Origin: Ardenticatenaceae bacterium
Lineage (GTDB): Bacteria > Chloroflexota > Anaerolineae > Promineifilales > Promineifilaceae
DNA length: 64,000 nucleotides
NCBI GenBank assembly: GCA_020634565.1
Contig: JACKBN010000018.1
Location: 65,050-129,049 of the forward strand
Direction of reading: 5' to 3'
The translations under genes and the position numbers were made by a program. The notes under the pieces were generated by a model. It did no database searches and was not told the origin of the DNA. It saw only the letters and a program-made list of their open reading frames with translations. This document shows positions 1 to 7,315 of the stretch, one piece after another; the stretch's first letter is position 1; each line of letters begins with the position of its first letter.

Positions 1-2558
1 AGCAGGCAGTGACGAATGGCGGAAAAGTATTCCCGCTTGCGGTGTTCTTCTCCTGCAACGGTGATGCTGATTGATTTTTGCAGTTCATCTGCTTTGATTT
101 TGGCACGGCATTGGGTGCCGGGGTTATGCAAAATCATGCCGGAGCGCCATTGTTGCCCATTTTCAATATCGTTTTTGAAGCGGAGCATGACGCGGGAGAT
201 GATGGGTGAAGGTAAATAATCGTACTTCATGATGAAGCGTAAGGGTGAGCCGTGCGCAAGCTCTGGTTCATGGTCGAGTTCTTGTGGCAGCAGGTTGGGT
301 ACGATGTAGAGGCGTTTTTGCCGGTTGTATTCGTAGCAGAGCTCAAACTGCATCATGATGTCGAGAATGTAGCGTTGTTCTTCAGGTGTATAAACGATCG
401 CTTTCTCACGGGCGGGATCGTATTCGTCTTTTTTGATCTTTTCTTTGTTGAGGATGTAGTCCAGGTCTGTTTCTTTTAAGAGGCCATTGGTGATGCGCTC
501 TGAGTTGATGATTTTGTAGACGCCAATGGTGACCCAGTGGGGATCCAGGACGTAGATGTTGGCGAGGTTGAGCTGCTCGAAGTAGAGGACGATGCCCAAA
601 TCGTGGAGGTATTTGAGCAGGGTGAGCTGGCTGCTTTCGTCAGGAACGTTATTTTCGCGGCAAATTTCCTCGAAGCGAGTCCGGTCGATGTAGCGGCTGG
701 CGGCGGTTTCGGCGACCAGAGTGTCTTTAATTTTCATCCAGTTTACGCTGATTGCGCTGCCGAAGAGGGAGGTTTGGGGAATGGCCTGGGCGATGTAGCG
801 CACCAAAGTGGGCAGCCCTTCATCTGTTTGGCAGGAGAGGCGCACAAAGCGGTTTTGAATGGTGGGGAAGGCATCGTTGATGCGCTTTTGCTCCACATTG
901 TAGCTAGGATTTAAATCTACTTTGTTTAGCGCTACGATGAGGGGTGAGTCACCGCCAAATTTTTCGATGTGCTTGAGCCAGTGGTACTTTTTGTCGTCGG
1001 TGCGGCTGTCGATGACCAGAATGTAGAGGGCGCGTTCGCTGAGGAAAAATTGATGCGAGGCGTGCATGATTTCCTGGCCACCAAAATCCCAACAGTGCAG
1101 GGTGCATTCGTTTAAGCCGCCGTTTGGGGCCAGCCCGGGCAGCTGCTGTGCTGGGAAGGTGACAACATTGATGCCGTGCGTTTGTGATTCATTGGGGTCA
1201 AAATCCAGGTTTTGCAGCCGTTTAAGGACGGAGGTTTTGCCTGCCATGCCCTCCCCAACAAGAAGAATTTTGACTTCATTAAGCTGAACCGTTTCCTGAC
1301 CTTCAAGAGAATGGAAGTAAGCCCGAATGGACTGCTTACCTCGTTGAACAATTTCAGGTGGTGGTATTTCAATGGGGTTATTGGGTAGTGTAATATCTCC
1401 ATGTGGAGCCGAAGTATCTTCTGTAATACCAAGGCCGAGATCTGTAATCCACGGCGGTAGTTTTTTCAATTTGTTTTTGTCAAGATCGATTGATTCAAGC
1501 GATGACAAGTGCCGCAAAACTGATATATCGTTGATCTGATTGGAATATAAAGAGATTTTCTGTAAGTTGATGAGGTGCTGCAAAAACGAAATATCGCTGA
1601 TTTGGTTAGAACTTAAATAGAGGGTCTGTAAGCCGGTCAGGTGCTGCAAAAACGAAATATCGCTGATTTGGTTAGAACTTAAATCGAGGGTCTGTAAGCC
1701 GGTCAGGTGCTGCAAAAACGAATAATCGCTGATTTGGTTAGAACTTAAATCGAGGGTCTGTAAGCCGGTCAGGTGCTGCAAAAACGAATAATCGCTGATT
1801 TGGTTAGAACTTAAATCGAGGGTCTGTAAGCCGGTCAGGTGCTGCAAAAACGAAATATCGCTGATTTGGTTAGAACTTAAATAGAGGGTCTGTAAGCCGG
1901 TCAGGTGCTGCAAAAACGAAATATCGCTGATTTGGTTATAACTTAAATCGAGGGTCTGTAAGCCGGTCAGGTGCTGCAAAAACGAATAATCGCTGATTTG
2001 GTTAGAACTTAAATAGAGGGTCTGTAAGCCGGTCAGGTGCTGCAAAAACGAATAATCGCTGATTTGGTTAGAACTTAAATAGAGGGTCTGTAAGCCGGTC
2101 AGGTGCTGCAAAAACGAAATATCGCTGATTTGGTTAGAACTTAAATAGAGGGTCTGTAAGCCGGTCAGGTGCTGCAAAAACGAAATATCGCTGATTTGGT
2201 TAGAACTTAAATCGAGGGTCTGTAAGCCGGTCAGGTGCTGCAAAAACGAATAATCGCTGATTTGGTTAGAACTTAAATAGAGGGTCTGTAAGCCGGTCAG
2301 GTGCTGCAAAAACGATATATCGCTGATTTGGTTGTTCCGTAGATTGAGGGACTGTAAGCTCGTCAGTCTTTCCAGGATAGGTACGATGTTATCAAGCTGG
2401 CGCAAGCTGCATTGTGGCAGGCCAACATGAATTACCTGCTCCTCCTGGTTGAGGCAATATGCTTTTTTGTTCCACAATTTATCTGGGTCAAATGGCTTAG
2501 CAAACAGCTTGCGGTCTAGTATCTGTTCCAGTTCTTTAATGACGTCAAGATCAGTCAT
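1..2558 (-). CDS. ROCO-family protein (LRR-Roc-COR), C-terminus cut by window edge
   Basis: The frame is open from ATG at 2558 to the left edge, so the stop lies outside the window. After about 70 N-terminal residues come about 13 leucine-rich repeats of 22 residues (consensus LTGLQTLYLSSNQISD + ISFLQH), then a linker with the ROCO-typical NPIEIPPPEIV. A Ras-like Roc GTPase domain follows: P-loop GEGMAGKTS near 1245, switch DFGGQE, and NKVDLN as the G4 box. Downstream sequence to the edge fits a COR domain. ROCO proteins are GTP-regulated dimers of poorly known bacterial role. No partner gene is visible. The gene has no ACGGCCGT octamer, unlike most of the window. Family assignment is secure; function is unknown. 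Confidence 0.88.
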   Translation of the reverse strand, partial: MTDLDVIKELEQILDRKLFAKPFDPDKLWNKKAYCLNQEEQVIHVGLPQCSLRQLDNIVPILERLTSLQSLNLRNNQISDISFLQHLTGLQTLYLSSNQISDYSFLQHLTGLQTLDLSSNQISDISFLQHLTGLQTLYLSSNQISDISFLQHLTGLQTLYLSSNQISDYSFLQHLTGLQTLYLSSNQISDYSFLQHLTGLQTLDLSYNQISDISFLQHLTGLQTLYLSSNQISDISFLQHLTGLQTLDLSSNQISDYSFLQHLTGLQTLDLSSNQISDYSFLQHLTGLQTLDLSSNQISDISFLQHLTGLQTLYLSSNQISDISFLQHLINLQKISLYSNQINDISVLRHLSSLESIDLDKNKLKKLPPWITDLGLGITEDTSAPHGDITLPNNPIEIPPPEIVQRGKQSIRAYFHSLEGQETVQLNEVKILLVGEGMAGKTSVLKRLQNLDFDPNESQTHGINVVTFPAQQLPGLAPNGGLNECTLHCWDFGGQEIMHASHQFFLSERALYILVIDSRTDDKKYHWLKHIEKFGGDSPLIVALNKVDLNPSYNVEQKRINDAFPTIQNRFVRLSCQTDEGLPTLVRYIAQAIPQTSLFGSAISVNWMKIKDTLVAETAASRYIDRTRFEEICRENNVPDESSQLTLLKYLHDLGIVLYFEQLNLANIYVLDPHWVTIGVYKIINSERITNGLLKETDLDYILNKEKIKKDEYDPAREKAIVYTPEEQRYILDIMMQFELCYEYNRQKRLYIVPNLLPQELDHEPELAHGSPLRFIMKYDYLPSPIISRVMLRFKNDIENGQQWRSGMILHNPGTQCRAKIKADELQKSISITVAGEEHRKREYFSAIRHCL
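1560..2340. repeat. 66-bp tandem repeat array encoding 22-residue LRRs
   Basis: The core gtgctgcaaaaacga recurs exactly every 66 bp at 1575, 1641, 1707 and so on to 2301 (12 starts). The units are almost identical at DNA level. Variation is nearly confined to two codons: Ile/Tyr in SDI/YSF and Tyr/Asp in TLY/DLSSN. The frame is preserved throughout, so this is a protein-coding array, not CRISPR. Confidence 0.95.
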
Positions 2559-2883
2559 GGGGAGCCTTTTTCATTTTGTGTGTTTAAAATATATGCTTGC
2601 CAACGTGACACTGCTGACAGTGTAACAATTTGTGCCTGTTTTTCCAACATCGGTTCAGCAAAAAAGCTGTTGATTCTTCACCAAAAAGTTTGGCTTCAGT
2701 GCAAGGCTGTATGGTGCCATTGGCTTTGCAGGTGATTTGCAGGCTTTTTGCCTGAAACGGTGGGCTAATTTGATATAGTAGCCTTAGTTGTTTGGTTTCA
2801 AGGTGCAGTGGATTCTTTTTTAGGGCTCAAATTGAATTTGGGGTGATGTTGGTGGGGAACGGCCGTGTGGGCCAGGAGGGTAA
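2559..2883. other. Divergent intergenic region, ROCO / PRTase-like
   Basis: No gene is seen. It must hold both promoters. A small inverted repeat ACACTG-CTGA-CAGTGT lies near 2610, and the first ACGGCCGT of the window is at 2859-2866. An AGGAGGG Shine-Dalgarno sequence lies just before the 2884 start. Confidence 0.5.
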
Positions 2884-3504
2884 ATGGACGGGTCAGAGCT
2901 GTTTATTCAGGAAGCAATCCGCAACAAATTGTTTTCTTTTGGGGAAGTCACCGCCAGCAAGTTTCAGGACAAAGCGGTTTATTATGCCGATATGCGGGCG
3001 ATCTACACGTATCCCACCCTGTTAAATATGACAGTGGATTGGTGCAGTGCCGTCCTGGCGGGAAAATCCTATGATTTTATTTGTGGGGTGGAAACGGCCA
3101 GTTTGCCGTTGGTTGGGGCGTTGGCGTTTAAGCTGCAACAGCCTGCCCTGTACTTGCGCACAAAAGCCAAGGGTTACGGTTTGGATAAATGGCTGGAAGG
3201 TCATTTTCAGCCGGGGGATTCGATTTACCTGCTGGATGATTTGTCGGTGCGGGCGTATGAAAGTATGGAGTTTATCCGCCGGGCCGAGGGGGAAGGTGTG
3301 CGGGTGAAGGGACTCATCGTTCTTTATGAAAAAATGCACGCTTCATTGGGCCGCGACATTTTTGTGCAGGATGGGTACGAATATGAGAGCATGTTTTCCT
3401 ACCTGGATGTGGCCCGAGTGATTGCAAAAGATCATGCTGAGTTGGGGGTTGCGCCAGAGATGGCGGCCGTTGTGCAGCGGTTTGGTGAAGATGTTTCACA
3501 TTAA
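2884..3504 (+). CDS. Phosphoribosyltransferase-like protein (orotate PRTase type fold)
   Basis: This 206-residue protein resembles orotate phosphoribosyltransferases in length and layout: a variable N-terminus, an ICGVETASLPLVGALA segment like the PyrE GVxxxGxPLA region, and a hydrophobic strand followed by two Asp (IYLLDDLSVRA) at the PRPP-loop position. The usual TTG after the acidic pair is replaced by LSVRA, so PRPP binding or specificity may be altered. An AGGAGGG ribosome site lies 3-4 nt before the ATG. It overlaps the downstream kinase-like gene by 14 bp, so the two are probably translated together in nucleotide or ribose-phosphate metabolism. Substrate unknown. Confidence 0.65.
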   Translation: MDGSELFIQEAIRNKLFSFGEVTASKFQDKAVYYADMRAIYTYPTLLNMTVDWCSAVLAGKSYDFICGVETASLPLVGALAFKLQQPALYLRTKAKGYGLDKWLEGHFQPGDSIYLLDDLSVRAYESMEFIRRAEGEGVRVKGLIVLYEKMHASLGRDIFVQDGYEYESMFSYLDVARVIAKDHAELGVAPEMAAVVQRFGEDVSH

Positions 3505-4195
3505 CGACATTGCCGGGTGTTTTGAGCCTGCATTTGGCAAGCTTGTCTCCGTAAAAACGCCGCTGATTGTTCTGGGCGGCGTGTCTGGAGTGGGCAAAAC
3601 CTCCGTTTCCTGGCTGCTGCGGCAGCGCCAGCCCACGCTTCATTTCATAAAAACCACAACAACCCGACCCCCGCGCGGCATAAAAAGCGAAGACATTCAT
3701 TACCGATTTATTACCCAAGAGATGTTTAATACCTGGCAAGCGGCGCGTGAGTTTTTGTGCTTTACCGTTTGGGCAGGGAATGGACAGGGCTATGGGTTGG
3801 CAAAATCGGAGCTTCCTACGGCTGATGCGCCTTATTTGCGGCTGTTTGCGTCAACCTACTTTGGTGCGGCGCTGAAAGCGCAATCGCCGCACAAGGTGCT
3901 GCATTTGTGGTTGGCTTGCAGCGATAGTGGCGTGTTGGAACGTCGGTTGCGGCACCGGCTTGCGTCTGATGATTCTGAGCTGGAGCGGCGTTGTTCAACG
4001 GCCGTTGCGGAGCAGGCGTATGTGCTTCAGCATAAAAAGCAGTTGCTCGCCCAAAACAAGATCGATCGGGTCATTGACACCACCTACCGCTCCGTTGAGA
4101 AAGTAAGTCAGGTGGTTGAAGAAGAGATTGCTCGTTTTTTGTGGGCGGCCAACTTTTCCCCCGCCGAAGCGAAGCCGAATTGGCGAATGCGTTAG
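3491..4195 (+). CDS. Guanylate kinase-like P-loop protein
   Basis: I chose ATG 3491 (MFHINDIAG), which overlaps the end of the PRTase-like gene; the frame is open further upstream but without a better start. The Walker A is GGVSGVGKTS. It is followed by TTTTRPPRGI and YRFITQEMF, matching the guanylate kinase TTRPPR...YHFxSxEEF pattern, and by GNGQGYG at the GMP-site region. About 234 residues, slightly longer than Gmk. PhnN-type ribose-bisphosphate kinases share this fold and would also fit a PRTase neighbour, so a housekeeping Gmk role is not assumed. Confidence 0.6.
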   Translation: MFHINDIAGCFEPAFGKLVSVKTPLIVLGGVSGVGKTSVSWLLRQRQPTLHFIKTTTTRPPRGIKSEDIHYRFITQEMFNTWQAAREFLCFTVWAGNGQGYGLAKSELPTADAPYLRLFASTYFGAALKAQSPHKVLHLWLACSDSGVLERRLRHRLASDDSELERRCSTAVAEQAYVLQHKKQLLAQNKIDRVIDTTYRSVEKVSQVVEEEIARFLWAANFSPAEAKPNWRMR

Positions 4196-4408
4196 CCTTG
4201 TTCTGAGTCGCAAAAGAAACGAATATCGGCCGTATTTATTCAAGCTTTCCCCTTGTTTACCTAACAGAAGTTAGGTGTTACGCCCCTCATTTTAGGTAGT
4301 TACATACTTTCTTTGGCTGGCTGTGGTTACGGCCGTTATCTCCTACCCTGTAACCAATGAAAGCGGCAGACAGATAGCTGTCGCTAATTTACAAAAGGAA
4401 GTCGTAAC

Positions 4409-4861
4409 GTGTTTAATTTGACCATTTTTAAGCAGAACGATCAGCTTATCGCTATTTTGAATTTTCAGGGAAATCTTGATCAGTCTACGTACCTCGAACT
4501 GATCAACAAAACCCAAACGCTCTATGATTCCGGCTATCGCAATCTTGTGTTTGATATGGACAGCATACCCAGCGTGGGGCTGTCTGGCGCGTTTGCGCTG
4601 TACAGTGCGGCCACCCTGTTCAACGGCGACACGCCACTGGACCCTGCCGGTGGCCTTCGGGCGCTTCATGCCATGGCCGACAAGGTCTTGAGCCAACCTG
4701 TGCGTCATTTCAAACTTTTGCGGCCACAGCCCGCTGTTAAAAAAGCGCTCTCCCAGTCTGGCTTGCCTGTTTATGAAGACATGGAATCTGTGCTGACCTC
4801 TTTTGGCCGTGATAGGCAATATTTCTTGCCGAATCAGTCCCGTGCCGCACGCTTTCATTGA
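4409..4861 (+). CDS. STAS-domain protein (anti-sigma factor antagonist-like)
   Basis: A single STAS domain covers about residues 1-115: a beta strand with NLDQSTYLELIN, then LVFDMDSIPSVGLSGAFAL, the conserved strand-loop-helix that holds the phosphorylatable Ser/Thr in SpoIIAA-type antagonists. The start is GTG with AAAGGAAG 7-8 nt upstream. A short C-terminal extension (PVYEDMESVLTSFG) follows. A second STAS gene lies 134 bp downstream on the same strand. No anti-sigma kinase or phosphatase is visible nearby, so the partner is unknown. Confidence 0.75.
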   Translation: MFNLTIFKQNDQLIAILNFQGNLDQSTYLELINKTQTLYDSGYRNLVFDMDSIPSVGLSGAFALYSAATLFNGDTPLDPAGGLRALHAMADKVLSQPVRHFKLLRPQPAVKKALSQSGLPVYEDMESVLTSFGRDRQYFLPNQSRAARFH

Positions 4862-4995
4862 GTCGGGCCAGATCCTGAAATTTTGGTGGGCGTTGTGGTA
4901 GCCAACAGCGGCGTAACGTGGCGTCTGACTCCTATCCTGGATTGGTTTCAGTATCGGCAGCGAGACGGCCGTTCAGCAAATGAGGAGAAAGAGCC

Positions 4996-5346
4996 ATGAA
5001 AATTTATACGGTGCACTTTGATAATGTGGCTATTTTGTCGGTAAACGGCCGTTTGGACAGCATAACGGCTTCTCAACTATTGGCCACTATCGAGGAACAG
5101 GTTTCAGAGGATTACACACGCCTGGTGATAGATCTTCACAAGGTCAATTTCTTGAACACCATTGGCATTAAAGCCTTGTTGCAAGGGGCTGAGCTGGCAC
5201 GGCAGCAAGGTGGTGATATTCGCCTTGCCAATGCCAAAACACATGTGAAATATGCCTTGACATTGGCCGGCGTTGATACGTTTCTCAAGCTGTACCCAAC
5301 CGTCGTGTGGGCCACAGCCAGCTATTTTTCTGAACTAATCCGCTAG
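4996..5346 (+). CDS. STAS-domain protein (anti-anti-sigma type)
   Basis: A compact 116-residue STAS domain: VNGRLDSITASQL, then LVIDLHKVNFLNTIGIKAL with Thr at the usual phosphosite, then GGDIRLANAKTHV and a helix ending GVDTFLKLYPT, as in SpoIIAA/RsbV proteins. AGGAG lies just upstream of the ATG. It probably binds a switch-protein kinase or another regulator in the cytoplasm. It is paralogous in fold, though clearly diverged, to the STAS gene upstream. Confidence 0.8.
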   Translation: MKIYTVHFDNVAILSVNGRLDSITASQLLATIEEQVSEDYTRLVIDLHKVNFLNTIGIKALLQGAELARQQGGDIRLANAKTHVKYALTLAGVDTFLKLYPTVVWATASYFSELIR

Positions 5347-5371
5347 CTAGATTGCTCCGCTTCTTGCTGGA

Positions 5372-6457
5372 TTACGGCGTGCCCAGCGCTTGTAACGACC
5401 AGGCGTCCAGGAACCAGCCGTTGTTGTGATTCACAAACCGGCTGCGGAAAGCGGCGCCAACCCGCACCTGCCCCTCGGCTTCAACGGTGAAGTCGTAGGT
5501 GAGCGTGGCGCGGCTGCCGGGCTGGGGAACCACCCAACCTGTACCGCCATCGTTGACGATGACGCGAGCCTCTGAAGAAAGTGCCTGCGTAGCCCAGACC
5601 TTGTTGCCGCCATTATAAGCGCCGACGATGTCTGGGAAGAAGTTAATCGACAGGCGGTACTGTCCTGGAGGTAATGTGACGTCGGTGAAGATGGCAAAGC
5701 TGGTGGGCGCACCGCCCTTAAATGCTTTGATCGTTTTCTGCCCGTCAAAGATGAACTGAGAATGTTCTGAGGCAGGAATATCGCTGCTGGGTACGACGCG
5801 AATTTCGGGGCGGAGGAAGTTGCCGCCGGAGCCGCCTTCAAGCGTGTTTGGCCCTTCATCCACGGCCAACAGCCAGCCATTGGGAATTTGCCACTCCGAC
5901 ACGCCCTGGAAGAAGTACCAATCTTCTTCAAATGACGGGTTGGGCAGCAGATTGGGGCCAACGGGGGTAAGTTCGGCCGTTTCGGTGCTGGGTGGCGCGG
6001 CTGTGGCTTCTGGATTGGCCGGTTGGGGGATGACGGCCACGATTTCACCATTCCAGCCCGGAATAATGAGTTCCTGGCCAATGTCTAGAAAGGAAGTGGT
6101 GGTGAGGTTGTTTGCGGCCAGAATGTCGGCGGCGGGTACGCCCGTTTTGGCGGCGATGAATGAGATGTTGTCACCGCTTTGCACGGTGTAGGTGCTGTTT
6201 CCGAGTGTGGGGGTGGGGGGAACGGCCGTTGCTTCCGTTTCCACCACTGTTTCTGTTGTTGGTGTTACCGGTACCTCAACCAGTCGGGTCACTTCCACGG
6301 GCACCTCAACCGTGCTCAGTTCCGTGACGATGCGGGTTACTTCCACGGGCACTTCAACTTCCTCAGTTACCAGGCGGGTTACTTCTACCGTGGTGGGGGT
6401 GGTGGCACAGGCGATCAACAGGGCGAGCGGCAGCAGCAAGAATAATATGCGTTTCAT
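5372..6457 (-). CDS. LysM-domain lipoprotein with VEVTR-repeat stalk
   Basis: The N-terminus is a lipoprotein signal with lipobox LLIAC (Cys17). Residues about 20-75 repeat VEVTRLV/VEVPVEVTR, a low-complexity stalk common in Chloroflexota lipoproteins. Residues about 88-133 form a LysM peptidoglycan-binding domain (YTVQSGDNISFIAAKTGV...IGQELIIPGW). The C-terminal ~200 residues look like a beta-rich, carbohydrate-module-like domain (NLLPNPSFEEDW start). It is probably anchored in the membrane and holds to cell-wall glycan. It is divergently transcribed from the marR gene. Confidence 0.82.
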   Translation of the reverse strand: MKRILFLLLPLALLIACATTPTTVEVTRLVTEEVEVPVEVTRIVTELSTVEVPVEVTRLVEVPVTPTTETVVETEATAVPPTPTLGNSTYTVQSGDNISFIAAKTGVPAADILAANNLTTTSFLDIGQELIIPGWNGEIVAVIPQPANPEATAAPPSTETAELTPVGPNLLPNPSFEEDWYFFQGVSEWQIPNGWLLAVDEGPNTLEGGSGGNFLRPEIRVVPSSDIPASEHSQFIFDGQKTIKAFKGGAPTSFAIFTDVTLPPGQYRLSINFFPDIVGAYNGGNKVWATQALSSEARVIVNDGGTGWVVPQPGSRATLTYDFTVEAEGQVRVGAAFRSRFVNHNNGWFLDAWSLQALGTP

Positions 6458-6596
6458 AGACTATTTTCCAAATCTCCTTCAACTTTATGGTTGTTGTTTT
6501 TTGTTTTGAGCCGCCTTTTAGCTGACCCAAACGGCCGATTCTAGCAGCGATTCAAAAAAAGCAGAAAGGTTGGCAGAAAACCGGACTTTTTGGTAC

Positions 6597-6644
6597 TTGA
6601 CAGAATAGTTCGGCGTAGTACAATTCTGTCTGTTAATAGTTAAC
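6597..6644 (+). promoter_or_regulatory. sigma70-type promoter with MarR-type operators
   Basis: TTGACA (6597-6602), a 16-bp spacer and TACAAT (6619-6624) make a near-consensus promoter for the marR-ABC operon. An inverted repeat GACAGAAT...ATTCTGTC (6599-6606 / 6623-6630) brackets both hexamers. A second palindrome, GTTAA-TAG-TTAAC (6632-6644), lies at the expected transcription start. Both are well placed for repression by the MarR protein encoded immediately downstream. Confidence 0.7.
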
Positions 6645-6697
6645 CCGGCAGCACTGACCCATTTACTGGCAAGGTGCTGCCCTTTTTTGTGAGCTCA

Positions 6698-7243
6698 ATG
6701 AGACATAACTGGTTGCAAAATAAAGATAGAAGACAAAGATGGATGCAGGTCATCCAAAACTTTCATCCTGAGATTGATCCGCAGACGGTTCGGTTGATGG
6801 ATGAGTTGGGGCATGTATCCCGCTCGCTGTTTCATATGCGCGAGCAGAGTATTGATGAGGCCGGGCTTTCCTTTCCCCAGTATCAGGTGCTGATGCACCT
6901 TTTTTTCGCGGAGGAAATGGGGGGGCACGGCGAACTTAATCCGTCAGAAATTAGTGAGCGTCAGGGTGTAAGCCGCAACACCATGAGTTCCTTCATCCGT
7001 AATTTGGAAGATGAAGGGCTGGTGGAGCGCCGTTTGGACCCGGACGATCGCCGCCGCTTTAACATTAGCCTGACGGAAAACGGCCGTACGCTGGTTAGCC
7101 AATACATGCACGATCATCTGGCAACGGTGGATCATTGCTTTAGCGCGCTTACGCACGATGAGCAGGAGACATTGTTTAGATTGCTGCAGAAATTGGGCAC
7201 CCATGTGACGGCCGTTCGTAAGGAATCGGTAGCCAGCAGTTAG
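6698..7243 (+). CDS. MarR-family transcriptional regulator
   Basis: A winged helix-turn-helix regulator: LNPSEISERQGVSRNTMSSFIRN is the recognition HTH and DPDDRRRFNISLTENGR the wing, followed by a C-terminal dimerisation helix. I start it at ATG 6698; an in-frame GTG at 6674 is possible and neither has a clear ribosome site. It lies 72 bp upstream of two ABC exporter genes on the same strand, a common arrangement in which MarR represses a drug or lipid exporter and its own gene. Operator-like palindromes overlap the promoter. Confidence 0.85.
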   Translation: MRHNWLQNKDRRQRWMQVIQNFHPEIDPQTVRLMDELGHVSRSLFHMREQSIDEAGLSFPQYQVLMHLFFAEEMGGHGELNPSEISERQGVSRNTMSSFIRNLEDEGLVERRLDPDDRRRFNISLTENGRTLVSQYMHDHLATVDHCFSALTHDEQETLFRLLQKLGTHVTAVRKESVASS

Positions 7244-7315
7244 TTATCAATTTGATTTCTACTGAATACTGACTCGCTGAAAACCGAATATTGGAATTTA
7301 GGAGATTCAACAACT

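Noticed and set aside
1560..2340. Possible CRISPR array
   Set aside because: Units are contiguous without spacers, keep frame and encode LRRs.
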